From Yersinia mollaretii ATCC 43969 (lineage in GTDB: Bacteria; Pseudomonadota; Gammaproteobacteria; Enterobacterales; Enterobacteriaceae): 64,000 nt of DNA. Both the position numbers and the translations under genes were made by a program. Location of the stretch: assembly GCF_013282725.1 (NCBI RefSeq), contig NZ_CP054043.1:372001-436000 (forward strand), in the 5' to 3' direction. Of the stretch, positions 56,972-64,000 are shown one piece after another (within the stretch, counting starts at the first letter, position 1; every line of letters starts with the position of its first letter). A model generated the notes under the pieces. It did no database searches, was not told the origin of the DNA, and saw nothing but the letters and a program-made list of their open reading frames with translations.

Positions 56972-58399
56972 TTAACCCACTATTGGCGCTGCCACCGTCA
57001 CCAACTGCCCCGCCGACCCGCGATCCGCCATTTCTAGCGTCTGGCTATGGAACAAGAACGGGAAGTGCTCCGAGGAAACCTGATTGAAATAAACCAGCAG
57101 CTCGACATCACCATCAACCCACACGGTATCCTTCCAACCGCGATCTTCAGCCATCGCCGCAGCGCCGTTGACCTTCTTCACCAAGAAGGAAACGCCTTGG
57201 ATATGAAATGCTTGCGGCATATCTGCATGTAGCGTCCAGCGCTCCCAAGTACCTTGTTGCGCCTGAGCATCAACTCGGCCCATATCCCAGATAACCCCAT
57301 TAATACCGGGCAAGTCATCCCCTAAACGGAACTCGCGGGAACGAATCACATTACCATCCAGAATCTGATCCGCGAGCAGACGCATTGGCAGATTATCGGT
57401 CACTAATGGCAGTAACCCAGTAGGCTTTAAGGTCAAAACCAAGGTGGAGATCAAAATACTGGATGGCTCAAATAAGCCACGAAGACGATCCATAATCCCG
57501 GCAGAATCCCCTGCTGTAATGGAGACTTCACTGCCTTGCGACATATCAATCACCACCTCACGCCGTTCACCGGGCGCGAGCGAAAGTTGCTGTACCGCCA
57601 CCGGAGCAGGCAGGAACCCTTGGTCACTGGCGACAACATGTAGCGGGCGGCCATCACTGAGTTGCAAGGTGTAACGGCGGGAGTTAGAGGCATTGAGCAA
57701 GCGTAACCGCACCCAACCACGGGAGACCTCAACAAACGGACTTTGCACCCCGTTCACCAGCAGCGTATCACCGACAAATCCCCCTTTGGCAGGCGGGTCA
57801 TATTCCGGTACACCAAAGTTATCCAGCCGCTTGTCTTGAATAATAATCGGGAAATCATCAACGCCGTAATGGCTCGGCAACGGCATCGCTTTACTGATTT
57901 CATCTTCCACCAGCCACATGCCAGCCAGCCCGTTATACACATGCGGTGCCATGCGGTTAGGGGTATTGGCATGATACCAGCAGGTCGCTGCCGGTTGTCG
58001 CACCGGCAATACCGGAGACCAATCAGCACCAGGCGTAATCATGCGTGCGGCACCGCCCATCAATGTACCGGGAACTTGCAACCCGCTGATCGTCATGGAT
58101 ACCGGCTCAGTCAAACGGTTGCTGTAGATGAGTTTGACGTCATCACCGCTGAATACTCTGACGGTCGGCCCCAGATACATGCCATTAATCCCCCAAACTG
58201 CGGCTTTCTGACCGCCGCTGAATGCCCAATGCGCCCGCTGTAAGGTCAAAAACAGGGGTTGACCGCGACGGGACTCCAGTAAGGGTGGAACAGGTAGCGA
58301 GGGTTGTTGGGTACTATTAGCCTGTGCCCTCAATGGCAACGAGCCAGCACCTAGCGCTAAGCCCGTGGCCTGAATGAACTGGCGACGACTGAGTGACAT
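56972..58399 (-). CDS. ftsP: Cell-division protein FtsP (SufI)
   Basis: 475-residue Tat-exported cupredoxin-fold protein that stabilises the divisome under stress. A twin-arginine signal (MSLSRRQFIQATGLALG) and three multicopper-oxidase-like domains are present (WGINGMYLGPTVRVFSGDDVKLIYSN; WYHANTPNRMAPHVYNGLAGMWLVED). Copper ligands are largely absent, as expected for SufI. Same length class as E. coli (470). Next to plsC and parC as in E. coli. Confidence 0.94.
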   Translation of the reverse strand: MSLSRRQFIQATGLALGAGSLPLRAQANSTQQPSLPVPPLLESRRGQPLFLTLQRAHWAFSGGQKAAVWGINGMYLGPTVRVFSGDDVKLIYSNRLTEPVSMTISGLQVPGTLMGGAARMITPGADWSPVLPVRQPAATCWYHANTPNRMAPHVYNGLAGMWLVEDEISKAMPLPSHYGVDDFPIIIQDKRLDNFGVPEYDPPAKGGFVGDTLLVNGVQSPFVEVSRGWVRLRLLNASNSRRYTLQLSDGRPLHVVASDQGFLPAPVAVQQLSLAPGERREVVIDMSQGSEVSITAGDSAGIMDRLRGLFEPSSILISTLVLTLKPTGLLPLVTDNLPMRLLADQILDGNVIRSREFRLGDDLPGINGVIWDMGRVDAQAQQGTWERWTLHADMPQAFHIQGVSFLVKKVNGAAAMAEDRGWKDTVWVDGDVELLVYFNQVSSEHFPFLFHSQTLEMADRGSAGQLVTVAAPIVG

Positions 58400-58616
58400 A
58401 TCTTCTCCGTGAAAACCACAATCAAATCTACTGCAAAATTTTGCCTAACTGCGAATAACGCTGAAGGACGGCAAAACGCTCACGACCCGAGTCGCTTAAA
58501 TAAAAATCCAAAACTTAACTTCACCACCATTTGCCACCGCCACAATTCGCTTTAATCTAAACTGAGGTCAATCACCCAAGCCAACGCCCCATCACTTGCC
58601 CGCAGCAGAAAATCGG

Positions 58617-59357
58617 TTATTTTTCAGTTGCGGTCTGTTGTGCCTCTTGGGCAATTTCGGCGTCGAGTTGCTCAATCTTAGCCAACATCAAATTGCGGCA
58701 GTGCTCAGATAACTCACGCACCCGCTCTTTGCCATAACCCGTGGTATCAACGGGTGGCATGATTTCTACGATGACTTTGCCATTTGACCAACGATTTAAG
58801 TTGATATTATTGGTACTGGAGACACAGATCGGCACAATTGGTACGCCCGCAGCGATAGCGGCATGAAAAGCACCGGTTTTAAAGGGCAGTAAACCACGGC
58901 CACGGCTGCGGGTGCCTTCAGGGAACATCCAGATGGAGACATTCCTTTTTTTTACCTGTTCGACAACCTGAGCGATAGTGCCATGCGCCTTGGCGCGGTT
59001 ATCGCGATCGATCAATAGATTACCGGTCAGCCAGTATAGCGGGCCAAATAATGGCACCCACAGTAGACTCTTTTTACCCACCGTAACCGTACCGGACTGA
59101 ACCACATTCGACATGGTGACCATATCGTAATTATTTTGATGGTTGGCGATATAAATGCAGGTGCCGTAGTCGGCTGCTTCTTTAGGAATGCGTTGCTCAA
59201 CCGTAATACCAAACAGCACTGACATTCGGCCAAACAGATGGGCGAACGTCGCGAGATTACGTGGGTTTCGCGGCCTGAATAGGCAATAAATCGAACCAAA
59301 CACACACACTAGAACACAATATAAAACGGCCAGTACCGTGCGCAAAATTAATAGCAT
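58617..59357 (-). CDS. plsC: 1-acyl-sn-glycerol-3-phosphate acyltransferase PlsC
   Basis: 246-residue inner-membrane enzyme making phosphatidic acid. Acyltransferase motif I NHQNNYD (HX4D) and motif III FPEGTRSRG are intact, with VPIVPICVSS as motif IV and an N-terminal membrane helix (LLILRTVLAVLYCVLVCVFGS at the start). E. coli PlsC is 245 residues. Confidence 0.95.
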   Translation of the reverse strand: MLLILRTVLAVLYCVLVCVFGSIYCLFRPRNPRNLATFAHLFGRMSVLFGITVEQRIPKEAADYGTCIYIANHQNNYDMVTMSNVVQSGTVTVGKKSLLWVPLFGPLYWLTGNLLIDRDNRAKAHGTIAQVVEQVKKRNVSIWMFPEGTRSRGRGLLPFKTGAFHAAIAAGVPIVPICVSSTNNINLNRWSNGKVIVEIMPPVDTTGYGKERVRELSEHCRNLMLAKIEQLDAEIAQEAQQTATEK

Positions 59358-59462
59358 AACACCCTCTTAAACACTAACTCTTAGACACCTAATCGACGCT
59401 AGTATAACGGCTTCGTTACAAAAAACCGCGCTGATTCCTTGCCATAATGATGTTACGCGACA

Positions 59463-59483
59463 GCGCGCGCAAAATGCGCGCGC
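59463..59483. terminator. GC-only hairpin between plsC and parC
   Basis: GCGCGCGC (59463-59470) and GCGCGCGC (59476-59483) flank a five-base loop. No T-tract follows on either strand. Possible terminator or pause site after parC. Confidence 0.4.
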
Positions 59484-59537
59484 CATTCGTTACATTTACC
59501 GGCTGATGCCTACCTGAAATGCCAACGATGCTGAATA

Positions 59538-61811
59538 TTATACTTCGCTATCGGTTGGCATTGCTCGTGCTGGAGCATCAATTTCAACGCGATCAATGCG
59601 TTGCAACCCACGAGGCAGTGGTGAGCCTTTCCGGCCACGTTCGGCACGGAATTTCTGCAAATCTTCTGGTCGCAAAGTTAGCTTACGTTTACCAAAGTGA
59701 AGCGTCACTGAGGTTTGAGGCGGTAAGACAAACAGCCATGCCAGACGATCTTCGCCCGCTGCGGCTTGCGCGCCAGGAATTGAGACTATCTTGTTACCCT
59801 TACCTTTTGATAACTCAGGTAAATCGGCAACTGGGAACATCAACATACGCCCAGCAGCAGTGATGGATAATAGCATGTCATCCGGCCCATGAATCTCTAA
59901 TGGCGGCAGGGCCTTGGCATTCTCCGGCAAGGTAATCATCGTTTTACCGGCGCGGTTCTTGGCAACCAAGTCATTGAACGTACAGACGAAACCATAGCCT
60001 GCATCCGATGCCATCAATAATTTCTGGTCATCCGGGGCCATCAATACCTGTTCGATGGTCGCGCCCGGTGGTGGTGTCAGTTTGCCCGTCAGAGGCTCCC
60101 CTTGCCCACGCGCGGATGGCAGCGTCAGTGGATCTAACGCATAACTGCGGCCAGTCGAGTCAATAAACACCACTGGCTGGTTACTCATGCCGCGTGCTGC
60201 GGCACGGAAGCTATCCCCCGCTTTATAGCTCAATCCGCCCGGATCAATATCATGGCCTTTAGCACTGCGCACCCAGCCCATTTCAGACAGCACAATGGTG
60301 ACCGGCTCAGAAGGCACGATATCATGATCGCTCATAGCCTTAGCTTCAGCGCGCTCAGTCAACGGTGAACGGCGGTCATCGCCATAAGCCGCTGCATCAG
60401 CCTGAATCTCTTTCTTGATCATGGTGTTAAGTTTGCGTTCTGAGGCTAACAATGCCTGTAACTGATCGCGCTCTTTGGCTAACTCATCTTGCTCACCACG
60501 AATCTTCACCTCTTCCAGCTTGGCTAAATGGCGAAGTTTCAGTTCGAGAATCGCTTCAGCCTGTGTTTCAGAGATGGCAAAGTGCTGCATCAGCAGCGGT
60601 TTTGGCTCATCTTCGGTGCGGATGATATGAATAACTTCATCGATATTCAGGAAGGCAATCAATAAGCCTTCCAAAATATGCAGCCGCTTCAGTACCTTTT
60701 CTAAACGGTAATTCAAGCGGTTACGTACCGTTTGGCGGCGGAATACTAGCCACTCCGTCAGGATCTCCAGCAACCCTTTCACGGTCGGGCGATGATCCAG
60801 ACCGATCATATTCATGTTGATGCGATAGCTTCTTTCCAGATCGGTGGTGGCAAACAGGTGGTTCATCACTTGATCCAGATCGACGCGGTTGGTACGCGGA
60901 ACAATCACCAATCGAGTAGGGTTTTCATGGTCAGATTCATCGCGTAAATCTTCAACCATGGGCAACTTCTTGGCGCGCATCTGGCTGGCAATCTGCTCCA
61001 GCACTTTGGCACCGGAAACTTGATGCGGTAACGCCGTAATGACCGCGCTGCCATCCTCTTTCTTCCATAATGCCCGCATACGCACAGAACCACGGCCATT
61101 TTCGTAAATTTTACGAATCTCATTACGCGGCGTAATGATCTCAGCTTCCGTCGGGAAATCAGGCCCTTGCACGAACTCCAGCAACTCTTCGAGCGAGGTC
61201 GTCGGTTTATCGATCAGGGCAATCACGGCTTGGGCAATTTCGCGCACGTTATGTGGCGGAATATCCGTTGCCATCCCCACAGCGATACCGGTGGTGCCGT
61301 TGAGCAGAATATTCGGCAAGCGTGCAGGCAGCATTTTCGGCTCCTGCATGGTGCCATCGAAGTTTGGCACCCAGTCAACCGTCCCTTGGCCCAGCTCACC
61401 CAGCAGCACTTCGGCGTATTTGGACAGACGGGATTCGGTATAACGCATTGCCGCAAAGGACTTAGGATCATCCGGTGCCCCCCAGTTCCCTTGCCCATCC
61501 ACCAGCGGATAGCGGTAAGAGAATGGCTGCGCCATCAGCACCATCGCTTCATAGCAAGCACTGTCGCCATGAGGATGATATTTACCCAATACATCACCCA
61601 CAGTACGGGCAGATTTCTTGAATTTAGCGCTATTACTCAGCCCCAGTTCGGACATCGCGTAGACGATGCGCCGTTGTACTGGTTTCAAACCATCGCCGAT
61701 AAATGGCAACGCCCGATCCATGATGACGTACATGGAATAGTTCAGATAGGCGTTTTCAGTAAAGGTGTGCAGCGGTAAGCGCTCTGCACCGTCATGAGTC
61801 AAATCACTCAT
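59538..61811 (-). CDS. parC: DNA topoisomerase IV subunit A ParC
   Basis: 757-residue subunit that cuts and rejoins DNA during chromosome decatenation. The quinolone-resistance region reads [19 protein letters not shown], with S84 and E88 equivalent to E. coli S80 and E84, both wild type. The catalytic tyrosine is Y124 in [11 protein letters not shown] beta-pinwheel C-terminal domain follows. Four extra residues at the N-terminus explain the numbering offset. Confidence 0.97.
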   Translation of the reverse strand: MSDLTHDGAERLPLHTFTENAYLNYSMYVIMDRALPFIGDGLKPVQRRIVYAMSELGLSNSAKFKKSARTVGDVLGKYHPHGDSACYEAMVLMAQPFSYRYPLVDGQGNWGAPDDPKSFAAMRYTESRLSKYAEVLLGELGQGTVDWVPNFDGTMQEPKMLPARLPNILLNGTTGIAVGMATDIPPHNVREIAQAVIALIDKPTTSLEELLEFVQGPDFPTEAEIITPRNEIRKIYENGRGSVRMRALWKKEDGSAVITALPHQVSGAKVLEQIASQMRAKKLPMVEDLRDESDHENPTRLVIVPRTNRVDLDQVMNHLFATTDLERSYRINMNMIGLDHRPTVKGLLEILTEWLVFRRQTVRNRLNYRLEKVLKRLHILEGLLIAFLNIDEVIHIIRTEDEPKPLLMQHFAISETQAEAILELKLRHLAKLEEVKIRGEQDELAKERDQLQALLASERKLNTMIKKEIQADAAAYGDDRRSPLTERAEAKAMSDHDIVPSEPVTIVLSEMGWVRSAKGHDIDPGGLSYKAGDSFRAAARGMSNQPVVFIDSTGRSYALDPLTLPSARGQGEPLTGKLTPPPGATIEQVLMAPDDQKLLMASDAGYGFVCTFNDLVAKNRAGKTMITLPENAKALPPLEIHGPDDMLLSITAAGRMLMFPVADLPELSKGKGNKIVSIPGAQAAAGEDRLAWLFVLPPQTSVTLHFGKRKLTLRPEDLQKFRAERGRKGSPLPRGLQRIDRVEIDAPARAMPTDSEV

Positions 61812-62166
61812 TACTCAATTATCCTCAGACTCTGGAATGGCGATCACTGGGCGTCAGCGGATCGGCACCGCAAGTTTATTGTCGATTTCTGCCCGCGATA
61901 GTACCTCATCTGCGGGGTGACTGTCACAACCCACAGAGAATCTCGACCTTTCCCCTTGAGTCAGGCAAATTTCGGCTTTCGCACCAACAAAAGAGAGACT
62001 CATCACCCTTAATCCCCCCTTTGTTGCTTATTGAGCAAGAGTGTTGTGCATTATTGCGCATTTTTCTCTGGTGTCGTAACCGTTAGCATACTCACTATTC
62101 CGGGTTGGCTACTCTCTGCGTGATTAGAGAAATGATATTGGCCCCCGCCTCACAAGGATTACATCA
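61812..62166. other. Divergent intergenic region parC/mdaB
   Basis: About 355 bases with no coding frame I trust. It carries the promoters of both neighbours. No operator or repeat stood out. Confidence 0.4.
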
Positions 62167-62760
62167 ATGAGTAACGTATTAATTATTAACGCAATGAAAG
62201 AATTTGCGCACTCCAAAGGCGCGCTTAATCTCACTCTCACTAATGTTGCTGTCGAATTTCTACAAGAAAGTGGTCATCAGGTTAAAGTCACCACTGTTGA
62301 TCAAGGCTATGATATTGAAAGTGAAATTGAGAATTATCTGTGGGCCGACACCGTGATTTACCAAATGCCCGCTTGGTGGATGGGTGAGCCGTGGATTTTG
62401 AAAAAATACATCGATGAGGTCTTTACCTTTGGTCATGGCCGCTTGTACCAAAGTGATGGACGTACCCGCTCCGACACCACCAAAGGCTATGGCTCTGGCG
62501 GCTTAATTCAGGGTAAAAATTACATGCTTTCAGTGACCTGGAATGCACCGATTGAAGCCTTTACGGACCCTGCGCAGTTCTTCGAAGGCGTCGGCGTTGA
62601 TGGCGTGTATTTGCATTTCCATAAAGCAAATCAATTCCTTGGCATGGAGCCATTGCCAACATTTATGTGTAATGACGTGATGAAACAGCCTGATATCGAA
62701 GGGGATATTAGCCGCTACCGTCAACATTTAGCCGTGCATTTTAATGGTCAGACCGCTTAA
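62167..62760 (+). CDS. mdaB: NADPH quinone reductase MdaB
   Basis: 197-residue flavodoxin-fold quinone reductase reducing quinones by two electrons to avoid radical cycling. Landmarks: NVLIINAMKEFAHSKGALN, VIYQMPAWWMGEPWILKKYID, YGSGGLIQGKNYMLSVTWNAP and HKANQFLGMEPLPTF. E. coli MdaB is 193 residues. It pairs with the monooxygenase gene ygiN downstream. Confidence 0.95.
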   Translation: MSNVLIINAMKEFAHSKGALNLTLTNVAVEFLQESGHQVKVTTVDQGYDIESEIENYLWADTVIYQMPAWWMGEPWILKKYIDEVFTFGHGRLYQSDGRTRSDTTKGYGSGGLIQGKNYMLSVTWNAPIEAFTDPAQFFEGVGVDGVYLHFHKANQFLGMEPLPTFMCNDVMKQPDIEGDISRYRQHLAVHFNGQTA

Positions 62761-62790
62761 TTTGACACCGTAACGCAATTTGGGGCAGCA

Positions 62791-63096
62791 ATGATTACTG
62801 TTTTTGCAGAAATAAAAGTTAAACCGGGACGCCGTGAGGCGGTATTGCAGGCGATCGAGAAGCTTTTGCCTGCGGTGTTAGCTGAAGAGGGGTGTGGTGG
62901 CTATCGGCCGATGATTGATGTGCCAACTCAGCTCGACTGGCAGAAAAAATCGCCAGACTCCATTTTCATGCTGGAAAAGTGGCAGAGCGTCCACCATTTG
63001 GAATTGCATTTGCAGATGGAGCATATGCAGCAGCATCGTGAAATAATCAAAGATGATGTGTTAGATGTGAATATTCATATTTTGGATAACGCATAA
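62791..63096 (+). CDS. ygiN: Quinol monooxygenase YgiN
   Basis: 101-residue ABM-fold protein (ITVFAEIKVKPGRREAVLQAIEKLLPAVLAEEGCGGY, given by residues 2-38) oxidising menadiol back to quinone and so cycling with MdaB. Dimer-forming ferredoxin-like fold, E. coli homologue about 104 residues. 30 bases after mdaB, so co-transcribed. Confidence 0.94.
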   Translation: MITVFAEIKVKPGRREAVLQAIEKLLPAVLAEEGCGGYRPMIDVPTQLDWQKKSPDSIFMLEKWQSVHHLELHLQMEHMQQHREIIKDDVLDVNIHILDNA

Positions 63097-63145
63097 CGTA
63101 TCAATCCCCAAAGTCATTGGCGCTGCCGCTAACACCACGGCGGCG

Positions 63146-64000
63146 TCAAGGACGAAGCCAATTGCCGCCTCGCAGCTTAATCTGTTCACTCGCATAATCA
63201 AGAAAACAGGTTATCCGCGCAGCAAGCTGCGTATTGCGGTAATACACGGCATTGATGGGTTGCCAGGTTTCCAGAGTCTGGTTGGCCATCACCTCAACTA
63301 AGCGCCCCGCCAGTTGATCCTCGCGGGTCATAAAATCAGATAATTCAACGATCCCTTCGCCCTGTAGGGCCAGTAAACGCAGAGTTTCGCCACTGGATGC
63401 CGCGAGATTGGGGATGATTGACGCCCGCCCAGCAGGCAAATGGGGGAGCGACCACTGATTCAGCGATTCCGGCTGAGTGAAGCCCAACAAACTATGGTTT
63501 GCCAGTTCATCAATGCTCTGTGGGGTGCCGTGGCGCTGGAGATAATCGGGGCTGGCGAGAATACGCACCCGACTGGCACCCAATAAACGGGCATGGATCG
63601 TCGAGTCGCGCAGTGCGCCGATACGGATCGCAATATCGGTGCGCTGTTCAAGTAAATCGATATTAAGATCGTCGGTATTTAGCTCGAGAATGATTTGTGG
63701 GTAGAGCGCCCGAAAACCGGTGATCATCGGTACAATGACGTGCTGCATAAAAGGTGCTGCCGCATTCACCCGCAACCGCCCTGCCGGTTTTAGCCGCCGC
63801 AGGGCAATCTGCTCTTCGGCATCATCCACCGCGCCGAGAATCTGCCGCGCATGACTGAGGAACAACTCGCCCTCTTCCGTCAGCTCCAGCCGCCGAGTGG
63901 TGCGACGCAGCAGGGTAGTCGCCAGTTTTTTCTCCAGCCGACTCAAGGCCCGACTGATACCGGATGTGGTTTGGTTACGCTGCTCTGCGGCTGCCGTAAT
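63146..64000 (-). CDS. LysR-family regulator (5' end cut by window edge)
   Basis: About 284 codons visible. The frame enters at base 64000 inside the N-terminal helix-turn-helix (ITAAAEQRNQTTSGISRALSRLEKKLATTLLRRTTRRLELTEEG, residues described from the edge). The effector domain follows (PAGRLRVNAAAPFMQHVIVPMITGF, LNTDDLNIDLLEQRTDIAIRIG). Apparent starts inside the window are internal leucine codons. LysR proteins of this kind often repress a neighbouring gene. Its target, possibly mdaB-ygiN or a gene to the right, cannot be told. Confidence 0.92.
   Translation of the reverse strand: MTAAAEQRNQTTSGISRALSRLEKKLATTLLRRTTRRLELTEEGELFLSHARQILGAVDDAEEQIALRRLKPAGRLRVNAAAPFMQHVIVPMITGFRALYPQIILELNTDDLNIDLLEQRTDIAIRIGALRDSTIHARLLGASRVRILASPDYLQRHGTPQSIDELANHSLLGFTQPESLNQWSLPHLPAGRASIIPNLAASSGETLRLLALQGEGIVELSDFMTREDQLAGRLVEVMANQTLETWQPINAVYYRNTQLAARITCFLDYASEQIKLRGGNWLRP

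Overview
The window is chromosomal DNA of a member of the Enterobacterales, most likely a Yersinia species. The right third follows the enterobacterial backbone order exbD-exbB-metC-yghB-yqhC-yqhD-dkgA-ygiQ-ftsP-plsC-parC-mdaB-ygiN. An ERIC-related repeat, FepBDGC/Fes without a linked receptor, and ToxR/PsaE-type membrane regulators fit Yersinia. The genus is an inference from gene content and similarity remembered from E. coli; no database was searched.

Layout. 1-3263: end of the hydrogenase-2 operon (hybO-hybA-hybB, minus strand) behind a perfect FNR site. 4148-5057: a compact two-gene module, a HicA-like small protein and an HTH protein, with its own promoter/operator and an internal hairpin. 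5137-5806: hairpin, ERIC-like element and a SlyB-family lipoprotein whose start abuts that element. 6443-7886: a ToxR/CadC-type membrane regulator cut by an in-frame amber codon, and a periplasmic partner; then an LprI-domain protein (7932-8927) and a chemoreceptor (9142-10716). 11343-20341: an iron-uptake island, fecI-fecR, a TonB-dependent receptor with STN domain, an M16 protease (PqqL) and a YddA-type ABC exporter-like protein. This resembles the protease-associated (ferredoxin/Fus-type) import systems but carries FecIR control and Fur boxes. 20709-27616: ferric enterobactin genes fepB, fepDGC and fes, interrupted by two copies of an unrecognised hairpin-rich repeat. 27938-34859: copper efflux genes (CusF, CusC, CusB with a fused second CusF domain, CusA). 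35472-46974: an AT-rich Tad/Flp pilus locus headed by a membrane-anchored winged-helix regulator. 47015-64000: backbone housekeeping genes, ending in a LysR regulator cut by the window edge.

How the genes connect. Iron dominates: Fur-like sites precede fecI, the TonB receptor, fepD, fes and exbB. ExbBD in the same window would energise the receptor. The proposed flow is receptor capture of an iron protein, PqqL cleavage in the periplasm, and FepBDGC/Fes for catecholate iron in parallel. The Tad locus has every core component in one direction with mostly overlapping genes. The most unusual items are the HicA-like/HTH module with its palindromic operator, the amber-split regulator, the FecIR-controlled protease import island, the palindromic repeat family flanking fepDGC, and the shrunken RcpB-like protein of the Tad locus.
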